Source of the DNA: Pseudomonadota bacterium
Lineage (GTDB): Bacteria > Pseudomonadota > Gammaproteobacteria > Burkholderiales > Burkholderiaceae
Assembly (NCBI GenBank): GCA_023441105.1
Contig: JAEZQX010000378.1
Coordinates: forward strand, 1-56,604
DNA length: 56,604 nucleotides
Direction of reading: 5' to 3'
Part shown: piece by piece, positions 30,626-39,175 of the stretch
Numbering within the stretch: position 1 is the first letter of the stretch
Layout of the letters: each line of letters begins with the position of its first letter
Program-made: the position numbers and the translations under genes
Notes under the pieces: generated by a model
Seen by the model: only the letters and a program-made list of their open reading frames with translations
Told to the model about the DNA's origin: nothing
The model's database searches: none

Positions 30626-31837
30626 ATGAGAAGGCCCCTCGAAGGAATCAGAATTCTCGACCTCACGCACGGCGTCGCAGGTCCCTACTGCACGATGATC
30701 CTGGGCGACCTCGGCGCCGAGGTCATCAAGATCGAGAAGCCGGGCCGGGGCGACGCGACCCGCTACATGAATGTCAGCGAGCGGTTCCGGACTGACATAC
30801 CCCGCGTCGGCGGTGACTACTTCCTCGCAGTCAACCGCAACAAGCGCAGCGTGACCGTCGAGATGAAGACGCAGGAAGGGCGGCAACTGTGCGAGGAACT
30901 GGCTGCCTGGGCAGACATCGTGGTGCAGAATTTCCGCCCTGGTGTCACTGCGCGCCTCGGGCTCGACTACGAGAGCCTGAAGCGATTCAATCCGCGCCTG
31001 ATCTACGCCAACATCTCGGCCTACGGGATGGACGGTGTCCTCGCAGACAAGGCCGGGATGGACATCGCGGTACAGGCACGCTCGGGCGTCATGCGGATCA
31101 CCGGCGCGCTGGACTCGCAGGAGCCGCTGCGGCCCGGCGCTTCGATCGCCGACTTCGGCGGAGGCATCTATCTCGTGACTGCGGTCCTAGCCGCCCTCTT
31201 CGACCGCGAGCGAACCGGACAGGGGCAGGAAGTGAGCGTCTCCCTGCTCGATGCGACGATGAGCATGCTCATCAACTACTCGGTCGCCGTGCTCGACGGT
31301 GCCGCCGAGGTGGGCCCCCTTGGCTCGGGTCACCCCCAGCTCGTACCGTACCAGGCATTTCCGACGAGCGATGGCTTCGTGGTAGTAGCCACCGGCACCA
31401 ACAAGACCTACCGGACCTTATGCGATGCAATCGGCCATCCCGAACTTGGTTCGGATGCCCGTTTCGCCTCGAACGAAAGCCGTGTCAGCAACCGCGCCGA
31501 CATCGTTGCCGCGCTCTCCGCGGTCTTCAGCGGCAAGACGACCGCCGACTGGATCCGGATTCTCGAGAGCGCGGATATTCCATGCGCACCGGTCCATGAC
31601 CTCGACACCGCCTACGAGGAGCTCCGCGAGACGTCGCCCGCCATGGTGAAGACGGTGCAGCACCCGGCCTTGGGGTCGCTTACGCAACTCGGGATACCCT
31701 TTCGCTTCTCCAACTGCGCAGGCGACATCCGACGGCCGCCGCCAATGCTCGGCGAGCACACCGAGGAAGTCCTCGCGACCTTGCTCGGCCGAAGCGTCGA
31801 GACCATCTCGTCGCTCAGAGAGCGCAAGGTCGTCTGA
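30626..31837 (+). CDS. CaiB/BaiF (class III) CoA-transferase
   Basis: A complete 403-residue CoA-transferase: GIRILDLTHGVAGPYC, AEVIKIEKPG, NRNKRSVTVEM, QNFRPGV and the catalytic region KAGMDIAVQARSG with Asp146, then GEHTEEVLATLLG at the C-terminus. It lies 10 bp after the MaoC-like dehydratase and shares one base with the acyl-CoA synthetase start (TGATG). This places acid activation, hydration and CoA recycling in one transcript. Likely substrates are dicarboxylic or branched acids, but nothing in the sequence names one. Confidence 0.93.
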   Translation: MRRPLEGIRILDLTHGVAGPYCTMILGDLGAEVIKIEKPGRGDATRYMNVSERFRTDIPRVGGDYFLAVNRNKRSVTVEMKTQEGRQLCEELAAWADIVVQNFRPGVTARLGLDYESLKRFNPRLIYANISAYGMDGVLADKAGMDIAVQARSGVMRITGALDSQEPLRPGASIADFGGGIYLVTAVLAALFDRERTGQGQEVSVSLLDATMSMLINYSVAVLDGAAEVGPLGSGHPQLVPYQAFPTSDGFVVVATGTNKTYRTLCDAIGHPELGSDARFASNESRVSNRADIVAALSAVFSGKTTADWIRILESADIPCAPVHDLDTAYEELRETSPAMVKTVQHPALGSLTQLGIPFRFSNCAGDIRRPPPMLGEHTEEVLATLLGRSVETISSLRERKVV

Positions 31838-33960
31838 TGGGTGCGGCGACGATGAGAGCGGAGCGCATGCTGCCAGGTCCGGCCGATGGACTGGACCGGA
31901 TCTTCCACGCCCGGTCCGTCGTCCTGGTCGGCCTTTCCTCCGACCCCCGCAAGATGACCGGGGCACCGCTCGGCATCCTCCAGCAGACGGGTTTTGCCGG
32001 GCGCATCTACGTGGTCAATCCGAAGCACCGCGAGATCGGCGGGATCGCCGCCTATCCGAGCATCGCCGCGCTACCCGAGTCGCCCGATGTAGCGATGATC
32101 ATGCTGCCGGCGCGCCTGTGCGCCGGGGCAGTCAGACAGTGCGCCGAGAAGGGAATCCCGGCAGCAGTGATCCCGAGCTCAGGGTTCGAGGAATCGGAGG
32201 ACGGCGCGGACGCTGCAAGCGAACTGGCTGAGGCGGCCCGGGAAACCGGGGTGGCGGTGGTGGGCCCCAACTGCGAAGGGATATGGTCCGTCGCCAGCAG
32301 GGTGCTGCTCACGTTCGGATCGGCGGCCAAACGGGATGTGCTGCACCACGCACCGGTGGCGATACTCTCGCAGAGCGGGGCCATGGCGGGGGCCGTGGCC
32401 AGGCACCTGCAGAACGACGCCATGGGCTGCGCCTACGTCGTATCGGTCGGCAACGAGACGGTGCTGACTATCGCCGATTACCTCCAATGGATGATCAGGC
32501 AGGAGGACGTCCGCGTGGTCCTCCTGTTCATCGAAGGCGCGCGCGACGGCCAGCGCCTGCTGGATCTGATCGCGGATGCCACAAGCCGCGGAATCCGCGT
32601 GGTAGCGCTCAAGTCGGGGAACTCCGAAGCCGGCCTCAAGGCGGCCGCCTCACACACCGGCAAGATGGCATCGCCGTACGCGATCTACCGCGACCTTCTG
32701 CGCCAGGCCGGAGCCATACAGGTCGATTCGTTGACCGATCTGATCGCTGCCGGCGAGGTGCTGGCGACCACGCCGGTGCCTGCAGCCAGGGGCGCCGGTG
32801 CGGGCGTCTCCGTCTTCAGCGTTCCAGGTGGTACGCGCGCCATGACGGCGGACCAGTGCGAGATCCACGACGTGCCGCTGGCCACCTTCGGTCGCAAGAC
32901 GGTCGCCGCTCTGTCGGCCGCGCTGCCGGAATTCGGCGGGGTCGAGAATCCCACCGATCTGACCGGCCAAGTGCTGTCGTACCCCGGCTTGTTCGACGAG
33001 TGCCTCAGGATCATCGCTGCCGACCCGTCGACGGAAGCCTTGCTCGTCCAGGTGGCAAACCGGGGCCCGAACGATGTGATGGAGCGGATCGACCTGCTTG
33101 GCGATGTCGCGAAGCAGGGACGATTCCCGGTCGTCGCGAGCTTCCTTGGCGACGCGCTGCCGGCCAGCCAGCGGGTGCGGTTGCGTGCTGCAGGAGTCGT
33201 CTGCGCCCGCGATCCTGCCGAGGCGACACGCTTCCTCGGCTGGCTCTATCAAGCCCGTCGCGCCGCCGACCGGCCGGCGACTGCGCAAGTGCGCACGTTA
33301 CCCGCCCCCGGGGCGACTCCGCTGCCTCTGGGTTGGGCAAACATCGAGGAGTACTTGCGGAGCGCCGGCATCGGGAGTCCAGGCAGTCGAGTGTTGCCTC
33401 CCGGCAAAGACACCGCGGAGGCCTGCGCGGGCCTGTCCTTTCCAGTGGCAGTGAAGGCGACGCCCGACGATGCGGACCACAAGACCGAATCCGGGCTGGT
33501 GGCGTTGAACGTGGCCGATGAAGTTCAAGTCGCCGCACATGCAGCACGGATCAGGCAGATCCTTGGCCGCGCCCAAGCGAACGTGCTCGTCCAGGAGATG
33601 GTGGTCGGCGGGGTCGAAGTCCTGCTTTCCGCCGTCCGCAATCCGGACTTCGGTCCGGTGATGGCTATCGGCAGCGGCGGCATTGCGGTCGAATTGCACA
33701 ACGACGTGACCTGGCTGGCGCTGCCGGCGTCGGCGTCGGCAGTACGTGCCGCCCTCAGCCGGACCAGGCTCGGGACGCTACTCGCTGGATTTCGGGGCGC
33801 GCCCCCAGCGGACGTCGATGCCCTGGTTGGGGCAGCAGTCAGGCTGGGCGAGTTGTTCCTCGCAACCACCCCAGCCCCGGCCGAGATCGAGATCAATCCA
33901 CTGCTGGTGCTGCCGGCCGGCAGAGGCGTCGTCGCCGTGGACGCCATCGTCAAGCCATGA
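31837..33960 (+). CDS. NDP-forming acyl-CoA synthetase (acetate-CoA ligase ADP-forming type), fused alpha-beta
   Basis: A 707-residue fused enzyme making acyl-CoA from acid, CoA and ATP (or the reverse) through a phospho-His intermediate. In order it has a CoA-binding Rossmann domain (about 20-150, SVVLVGLSSDPRK), succinyl-CoA-ligase-like domains with AILSQSGAMAG near 175-184, and ALKSGNSEAG followed by ASHTGKMA with phospho-His273. ENPTDLTGQ lies around 370. A C-terminal ATP-grasp domain covers about 495-705 (PVAVKATPDDADHKTESG, VLVQEMVVGG, EIEINPLLV). The start shares one base with the CaiB stop, and the end overlaps the SDR by 4 bp. Confidence 0.93.
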   Translation: MGAATMRAERMLPGPADGLDRIFHARSVVLVGLSSDPRKMTGAPLGILQQTGFAGRIYVVNPKHREIGGIAAYPSIAALPESPDVAMIMLPARLCAGAVRQCAEKGIPAAVIPSSGFEESEDGADAASELAEAARETGVAVVGPNCEGIWSVASRVLLTFGSAAKRDVLHHAPVAILSQSGAMAGAVARHLQNDAMGCAYVVSVGNETVLTIADYLQWMIRQEDVRVVLLFIEGARDGQRLLDLIADATSRGIRVVALKSGNSEAGLKAAASHTGKMASPYAIYRDLLRQAGAIQVDSLTDLIAAGEVLATTPVPAARGAGAGVSVFSVPGGTRAMTADQCEIHDVPLATFGRKTVAALSAALPEFGGVENPTDLTGQVLSYPGLFDECLRIIAADPSTEALLVQVANRGPNDVMERIDLLGDVAKQGRFPVVASFLGDALPASQRVRLRAAGVVCARDPAEATRFLGWLYQARRAADRPATAQVRTLPAPGATPLPLGWANIEEYLRSAGIGSPGSRVLPPGKDTAEACAGLSFPVAVKATPDDADHKTESGLVALNVADEVQVAAHAARIRQILGRAQANVLVQEMVVGGVEVLLSAVRNPDFGPVMAIGSGGIAVELHNDVTWLALPASASAVRAALSRTRLGTLLAGFRGAPPADVDALVGAAVRLGELFLATTPAPAEIEINPLLVLPAGRGVVAVDAIVKP

Positions 33961-34742
33961 ATGAACAGCCCTCGCGGCCGCTGGCCGGCCGGACCGCGAT
34001 CGTCACCGGCTCCGGACGCAATATTGGCCGGGGAATTGCCCTCGCCTTCGCACGCGACGGAGCCAACGTGGTCATCAACGGCCATCGCGACTCCACGGCG
34101 CTGGAGGCGGTGGCAGACGAGGCGCGATCGTTCGGCGTGGAGGCCCAGACGGCCCTTGTCGACGTCGCAGACCATGTCGCGGTCGCAGGCATGGTGGCGG
34201 CCGCGGCAGAGCGCTTCGGCAGCGTCGACATCGCAGTGGCGAACGTATCGCTTCGCCACCACCAGCCACTGCTCGAAATCGGCATCGACGATTGGCACAG
34301 GATCCTCGACACGAACCTGAGCTCGGCCTTCTACCTCGCGCGCGCCTGCCTACCGCACATGCGCCGCAGGCGCTGGGGACGGATCATCCATATTTCCGGC
34401 CGGGATGGGTTTTCCCCCAAGCCCAATCGTGCTCACAACGTCACGGCGAAGGCTGGGATGTTTGCCCTGGCCAAGGCGATTGCCTGCGAATTCGGCAGCG
34501 ACGGCATTACCGCCAATGCCGTCGCACCGGGCATCGTGGAGACGATCCGCGACCCGGCGCACTATCCGGATGCCGCCGGTAGCGGCGATGGCAGCTTCGA
34601 GGCGAGACGCCGGGCGATGCCGATGCAGCGCTTCGGAAAAGTGGAGGAGATTGCCGCCGCGTGCAGCTACCTCTGCTCGGACGGAGGAAGCTTCGTGACC
34701 GGACAGATCATCCATGTGAACGGCGGCGAGTTCATGTTCTGA
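33957..34742 (+). CDS. Short-chain dehydrogenase/reductase (SDR) lacking the catalytic Tyr
   Basis: A 261-residue classical SDR by fold. The cofactor motif TGSGRNIGRGIA is at 18-29, LVDVAD follows beta-4, Asn120 and Ser147 (IHISGRDG) are present, and Lys165 (TAKAG) is kept. The position four residues before that Lys, always Tyr in active classical SDRs, is Asn161 (RAHNVTAK). Normal NAD(P)-dependent oxidoreduction is therefore doubtful unless His160 substitutes. C-terminal NGGEFMF is typical. The start overlaps the acyl-CoA synthetase stop (ATGA). It may be a hydratase-like or non-redox member; the operon suggests a hydroxyacyl or alcohol intermediate. Confidence 0.88.
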   Translation: MNEQPSRPLAGRTAIVTGSGRNIGRGIALAFARDGANVVINGHRDSTALEAVADEARSFGVEAQTALVDVADHVAVAGMVAAAAERFGSVDIAVANVSLRHHQPLLEIGIDDWHRILDTNLSSAFYLARACLPHMRRRRWGRIIHISGRDGFSPKPNRAHNVTAKAGMFALAKAIACEFGSDGITANAVAPGIVETIRDPAHYPDAAGSGDGSFEARRRAMPMQRFGKVEEIAAACSYLCSDGGSFVTGQIIHVNGGEFMF

Positions 34743-34826
34743 GCGACTCGCGCGTCTCGAGCCAGACCGGCACGGGATGCAGCGGCCGCGAGAGCGCGTA
34801 GCAGGTATGGGTTGGCGGAGATAGAC

Positions 34827-36317
34827 ATGCAGGCAGTGACGGCAGGAACACCGGTAGACGCGCGCAGGCAAGCGGCCGCCGGTCCGGCAACGGGACGCGA
34901 TGGCGGTGCGGCGCATGGCGCCACTGCAACGATGGCTGCGTTCGCCGTGCGCGAGCATCGTCTGCCGGCGCTGGCTCGCGCACGGGCGCAGGACGCGTTG
35001 ACCGACTGCGTCGGCTGCATGGTCGCCGGAAGCACGGAGCCGCTCACCCGGCCATTGCTCTCCCTGATCCCTTCCTTCGAACGACCCGATGCACGGTTTC
35101 CCGCGCTGCTGGTCGGCGCGGGCCGCTACGCCGCCCCGTCGGATGCCGCCCTCTTCAATGGCGCGATAGCGCACGCACTCGACTTCGACGACACCAACCA
35201 TCCGGCCTATGCGCATCCCACCGCGGTGCTCGCACCCGCGCTGCTGGCCGTGGCCCCCCTGACCGCCGCGAGTGGCGCCGACCTGATCACCGCCTACATC
35301 CTCGGCTTCGAGGTATTCGGCAAGCTCGGTCGGGCGATGAACAAGCAACACTACAAGCGCGGTTGGCACGCAACCTCGAGCTTCGGATGCCTGGCAGCCG
35401 CGGTTGCCGCCGGACGCCTCCTGCACCTGGATGAGCGCGAGATGCGGATGGCGATCGGAATCGCAGCCTCGTCTGCCGGCGGCCTGCGTTCGAACTTCGG
35501 GAGCATGGTGAAGCCGCTGCATGCAGGCTTCGCCGCACGCAACGGCGTGGCGGCCGCACTGCTTGCGCGCAGCGGATTCGAAGCGGGAATGGATTGCCTC
35601 GATCACCGCTATGGCTACCTGTCCGTGTTCAACGACGGAATCGGCTACGATGTCGCGCCGCTACTCGCGCTCGGAGAGGAGCTCGAGATCCTGACCGAGC
35701 ACGGACTTGCACTCAAGCCCTACCCTGCCTGCGGTGCGACCCACCCCGGCATCGAGGCGGCACTGAAGCTCAGGAACGAACTAGGAAGCGCCCCGATCGC
35801 ATCGGTTCGCGCGGGCGTCTGTGAGATGGCCCTGTCGCCATTGATTCACGTCCTGCCGGAGACGCCGCTGGCCGGGAAGTTCAGCCTCCACTTCTGCATC
35901 GCCGCCGCGTTGCTGGACGGCAAGGTGGGACTGGATACTTTCACGGAGGAGCGCATTGCAGACCCGAAGATTCGAGAGCTGATCTCGCGCACAGCAATGG
36001 AGGTCGACGGACGCTGGCGCGACGACAGCGAGTTCTGCACTGAGGTCACTGTGCAAACGACCGACGGACAGCGGCACAGCGCGTGCATCCCGCTCGCAGC
36101 CGGAAAGCCGGCGCGATGGATGTCTGAAGCCCAGATGAAGGCGAAGTTCGATGACTGCTGCGCGGTCATCCCGCCTGCGATCCGCGACGGCCTCTTCTCG
36201 ACACTTCGGCGGATCGACGACGGCATCCATGCCTCGCACCTGCAGAAGGCGCTCGCCGACTTGCCGCAGCCGGCACAGGCTGACCACAACACCGGAGACA
36301 TCGATGGACGAGGTTGA
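34827..36317 (+). CDS. MmgE/PrpD family protein (2-methylcitrate dehydratase-like)
   Basis: A 496-residue MmgE/PrpD protein. The family includes 2-methylcitrate dehydratase and cis-aconitate decarboxylase, which act on tricarboxylic acids without an iron-sulfur cluster. Visible blocks are ALTDCVGCMVAGS, NGAIAHALDFDDTN, GFEVFGKLGRAMN, the GWHATSSFGCLAAA segment and KPYPACGATHP. ATG 34827 with CGGAG 7 bp upstream was preferred to the TTG at 34812. It is 84 bp after the SDR and overlaps the next Bug gene by 14 bp. A tricarboxylate-type substrate fits the general ligand class of TctC receptors. Confidence 0.92.
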   Translation: MQAVTAGTPVDARRQAAAGPATGRDGGAAHGATATMAAFAVREHRLPALARARAQDALTDCVGCMVAGSTEPLTRPLLSLIPSFERPDARFPALLVGAGRYAAPSDAALFNGAIAHALDFDDTNHPAYAHPTAVLAPALLAVAPLTAASGADLITAYILGFEVFGKLGRAMNKQHYKRGWHATSSFGCLAAAVAAGRLLHLDEREMRMAIGIAASSAGGLRSNFGSMVKPLHAGFAARNGVAAALLARSGFEAGMDCLDHRYGYLSVFNDGIGYDVAPLLALGEELEILTEHGLALKPYPACGATHPGIEAALKLRNELGSAPIASVRAGVCEMALSPLIHVLPETPLAGKFSLHFCIAAALLDGKVGLDTFTEERIADPKIRELISRTAMEVDGRWRDDSEFCTEVTVQTTDGQRHSACIPLAAGKPARWMSEAQMKAKFDDCCAVIPPAIRDGLFSTLRRIDDGIHASHLQKALADLPQPAQADHNTGDIDGRG

Positions 36318-37308
36318 CGCAATTGGACACCGTCGGCGGCGCATGATGATGGTCATCGCCTCGTGTGCTGTTGCAGCGGCATTGCCGGCGGGCCTCAATG
36401 GCGTGCTTGCCCAAGGCTATCCTGACCGGGCGGTACGGGTGGTCAACCCCTACGCGCCGGGCGGCTCGACCGATCCCGTGCTGAGGCCGGTGACACAGAA
36501 GCTGCACGAACTGACCGGCCAGAGCTTCTATATCGACAACAAGCCCGGCGCCGGCACCAATATCGGTTCGGAGATCGTCGCAAAGGCCAAGCCGGACGGA
36601 TATACGCTTCTGCTGGGCACCAGCAGCCTCGCGATCAGCCCAAGCCTCTACAAGAACCTGAACTACGATCCAGCCAAGGACCTCCAGCCCATCGCCTTGT
36701 TGGTCAATGCGCCGTTCACCTTGGCCGTCAGCGCCAACCTGCCGGTGACCAGCGTCGCTGAGCTCATCGCCTATGCCAAGGCAAATCCCGGCAAGCTCAA
36801 CTACGGATCGTCCGGCAACGGCGGCGCGATCCACCTGGGCATGGAGCTGTTCAAGTCGATGACCGGCACCGATATCGTGCACATCCCGTTCAAGGGAAGC
36901 GGCGAGTCGGTCAATTCCCTGCTGGCGGGTGACATCCAGGTCCTGCTGAGCCCCTCCACGAACTTCGCTGCTCATGCCAGGAATGGCCGCCTGCGCATGC
37001 TTGCCGTCGCCGCATCGCGCCGGGTGGAAGGCCTCGACCTTCCGACGGTGGCCGAGGCCGGCGTCCCCGGCTTCGAGGCTGGCGTCTGGATGGCATTGTT
37101 CGCCCCGGCCGGAACACCGCCGCCCGTCATCACCAAGCTCAGCGAGGACGTCAACAAGGCACTGGCGGACCCCGCCATCGCTGAGGCCTATGCACGCCAG
37201 GGCATGGTCGTCGGCGGAGGTTCCCCGCAGGACCTCGACCGGATCTTCCGCGCCGACCTGCAGCGCTGGCCAGCGATCTTGAAGAACTCGGGCGCGAAGA
37301 TCGATTGA
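36304..37308 (+). CDS. Bug/TctC-family periplasmic solute receptor (copy 10)
   Basis: A 334-residue Bug receptor whose long basic leader (GHRRRRMMMVIASCAVAAAL) is cleaved near VLAQG. The ligand loop is PYAPGGSTD at 49-57. FYIDNKPGAGTNIG, PDGYTLLLGTSSLAISPSLY and NPGKLNYGSSGNGGAIHL follow, then HIPFKGSGESVNSLLAG and FAPAGTPP. It is closely related to copy 11 at 39176 in the same operon (both have LLLGTSSLAI-PSLY and NYGSSGNG). GGAGA precedes the ATG at 36304, inside the end of the PrpD gene. It is 12 bp before a TauD-type gene, another receptor-oxygenase pair. Confidence 0.92.
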   Translation: MDEVDAIGHRRRRMMMVIASCAVAAALPAGLNGVLAQGYPDRAVRVVNPYAPGGSTDPVLRPVTQKLHELTGQSFYIDNKPGAGTNIGSEIVAKAKPDGYTLLLGTSSLAISPSLYKNLNYDPAKDLQPIALLVNAPFTLAVSANLPVTSVAELIAYAKANPGKLNYGSSGNGGAIHLGMELFKSMTGTDIVHIPFKGSGESVNSLLAGDIQVLLSPSTNFAAHARNGRLRMLAVAASRRVEGLDLPTVAEAGVPGFEAGVWMALFAPAGTPPPVITKLSEDVNKALADPAIAEAYARQGMVVGGGSPQDLDRIFRADLQRWPAILKNSGAKID

Positions 37309-37320
37309 CGAGGGCAGACG

Positions 37321-38232
37321 ATGGATTTCGAACTCAGGCCCCTTTCCCATCCGCTTGGCGCCGAGGTGGTAGGACTGGATGTCTCCCGCCCGCTGAACGA
37401 AGAGACCGTCCACCGGCTGAGGCAAGCCTGGCTGGAGCACCAGGTGCTCCTGCTTCGTGATCAGAAGATCCAGCCGGCAGACCACATCCGTTTCACGCAG
37501 TACCTGGGCCAAGTGGACGACTACCCACTGGTTCATTTCCGCCATCCGGATAACCCGAAGCTCATGGTGCTGTCCAGCGATCCGGACAAGGGCAACCGGT
37601 CGACCTCCCGCGCCGCCGGCGAGCGCTGGCACACCGACCTGTCCTTCACCACCCGTCCGGCAACCGGGTCGATGTTGCACGCCAAACGCCTTCCGCGAGT
37701 CGGCGGCGACACCATGTTCGCCAACCAGTACCTGGCCTACGAGACGCTGTCGCCGGCGCTTCAGAAGATGATCGGGCCACTCGAGACGGTGCACGAGCTC
37801 TTTTCCGGCCGATCGAACCTGAATGAGCTGGACACGGCAAGGATGCTCGAGATGCGCGCAGCGAACCCACCCGTGGCACAGCCCATGGTGCGCGTGCATC
37901 CTGAAACCGGTCGCGCTGCCCTGTACGTCAGCCCCTCGCTTTCGAGCCGCATCGTAGGAATGACCGTCGAAGAAAGTGCCGGGCTCCTTGGCTACCTGAA
38001 AGCGCACTGTGTCGACTACCGCTTCGTCTACCGGCACCGCTGGCAGGTGGGCGACCTTTTGCTGTGGGACAACCGCTGCCTTCTCCATATCGCGGTCCAG
38101 GACTATGACAGGTCCGAGCATCGCCTGATGTACCGGACCACCATCACCGGCGACCCTTGCGGCCGCCGTTACGATGAGGCGACTGCTGTAGTCGCCGGGA
38201 CCCCGCAGCAGGTCGCCGTGGCCAACAGTTGA
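37321..38232 (+). CDS. TauD/TfdA-family Fe(II)/2-oxoglutarate dioxygenase
   Basis: A 303-residue oxygenase with H104/D106 in RWHTDLSF, distal H256 in LHIAVQDY and Arg R268/R272 (EHRLMYRTT). It groups with the oxygenase at 19463: both have GGDTMFAN, PPV-x(2)-PMVRVHPE/LVRVHPE and an extended C-terminus. The ATG at 37321 follows GAGGGCAGACG. It lies 12 bp after Bug copy 10 and 48 bp before the class II aldolase-like gene, suggesting that uptake, hydroxylation and aldol or dehydration steps act on one substrate. Confidence 0.92.
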   Translation: MDFELRPLSHPLGAEVVGLDVSRPLNEETVHRLRQAWLEHQVLLLRDQKIQPADHIRFTQYLGQVDDYPLVHFRHPDNPKLMVLSSDPDKGNRSTSRAAGERWHTDLSFTTRPATGSMLHAKRLPRVGGDTMFANQYLAYETLSPALQKMIGPLETVHELFSGRSNLNELDTARMLEMRAANPPVAQPMVRVHPETGRAALYVSPSLSSRIVGMTVEESAGLLGYLKAHCVDYRFVYRHRWQVGDLLLWDNRCLLHIAVQDYDRSEHRLMYRTTITGDPCGRRYDEATAVVAGTPQQVAVANS

Positions 38233-38280
38233 GCCGCAGGCCATCACACACTGTCGCACACCACGCCAAGGAAGCCCCAG

Positions 38281-39117
38281 ATGAGCAGCGAAGTCAAAGT
38301 CGGTGCAGCCGCGCCCAATATCGCGCCGCTCTCCGAGCCGGTGTTCTCACCACGGCCATCGGTGCGCACCGTAGGCGCCGGCGCCCATTCACCCGAGGAA
38401 TGGGAGACGCGGGTCAATCTCGCCGCCTGCTACCGGCTCTTCGATCACTTCCGCATGTCTGACCTGATCTACACCCACATCTCCAGCCGGGTACCAGGAA
38501 CCCACGACCAGTTTCTGATCAATGCCCATGGCCTGATGTTCGACGAGATCACCGCCTCGTCGCTGGTTCGGGTCGACGTCGACGGAAACGTGCTCGAAGA
38601 CCACACGGGTCTCGGCATCAATCCTGGCGGCTTCACCATCCATAGTGCGGTCCACATGGCGCGGCCCGACATCGGCTGCGTGATGCACTCGCATACGCCG
38701 GATGGGATTGCGGTTTCATGCCAGCGAAAAGGCCTGCTTCCGCTTACCCAGCATTCGATGCGTTTCATCGACCGGATCGCCTACCACGAGTACAGCGGCG
38801 TCAACTTCACCGATGCGGAGCGCACGTCGCTGCAGGCGTCGCTGGGTGACAGGAAAGTCATGATGCTTCGCAATCATGGCCTGCTCGTCGCCGGAACGTC
38901 GATACCGGATGCGTTCGATCTCATGTACTACCTCGAGCGGGCCTGCCAGATCCAGATCCGCCTGCAATGCGCCGGCGCCGATATCGTTCACCCGCCCCAC
39001 GAGGTGGCGCAGCAGGTTGGGCGTTCCTTCGAGCGCCCGACACGGCAATCGCAGGGAAAGGCCTGGGCGGCCCTGCGGCGCATGCTCGATCGCACCGATC
39101 CGTCGTATGCGGATTGA
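38281..39117 (+). CDS. Class II aldolase/adducin-family protein
   Basis: A 278-residue protein with the zinc-binding fold of fuculose-1-phosphate aldolase. Metal His136/His138 lie in VMHSHTPDG and His199 in LRNHGLLVAG. The catalytic Glu of fuculose aldolase (in its SSEW motif) is replaced: the aligned segment is NPGGFTIHSAVH. This is usual in the adducin-like subgroup, where activity is mostly undefined. DLIYTHISSRVPG is the N-terminal hallmark. It follows the TauD-type gene by 48 bp and precedes Bug copy 11 by 58 bp. A decarboxylase or dehydratase role is as likely as an aldolase. Confidence 0.9.
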   Translation: MSSEVKVGAAAPNIAPLSEPVFSPRPSVRTVGAGAHSPEEWETRVNLAACYRLFDHFRMSDLIYTHISSRVPGTHDQFLINAHGLMFDEITASSLVRVDVDGNVLEDHTGLGINPGGFTIHSAVHMARPDIGCVMHSHTPDGIAVSCQRKGLLPLTQHSMRFIDRIAYHEYSGVNFTDAERTSLQASLGDRKVMMLRNHGLLVAGTSIPDAFDLMYYLERACQIQIRLQCAGADIVHPPHEVAQQVGRSFERPTRQSQGKAWAALRRMLDRTDPSYAD

Positions 39118-39175
39118 GGCTCACCCCGGATCGGCGGCCTGCCCCATATTCAAGCAATTGAAAGGAGACATTTCC

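Noticed and set aside
36166..38259. 697-codon open frame on the minus strand
   Set aside because: It lies antisense to the Bug and TauD genes, which have clear family motifs and ribosome-binding sites. Long antisense frames are expected at this GC content. Its translation shows no recognisable domain.
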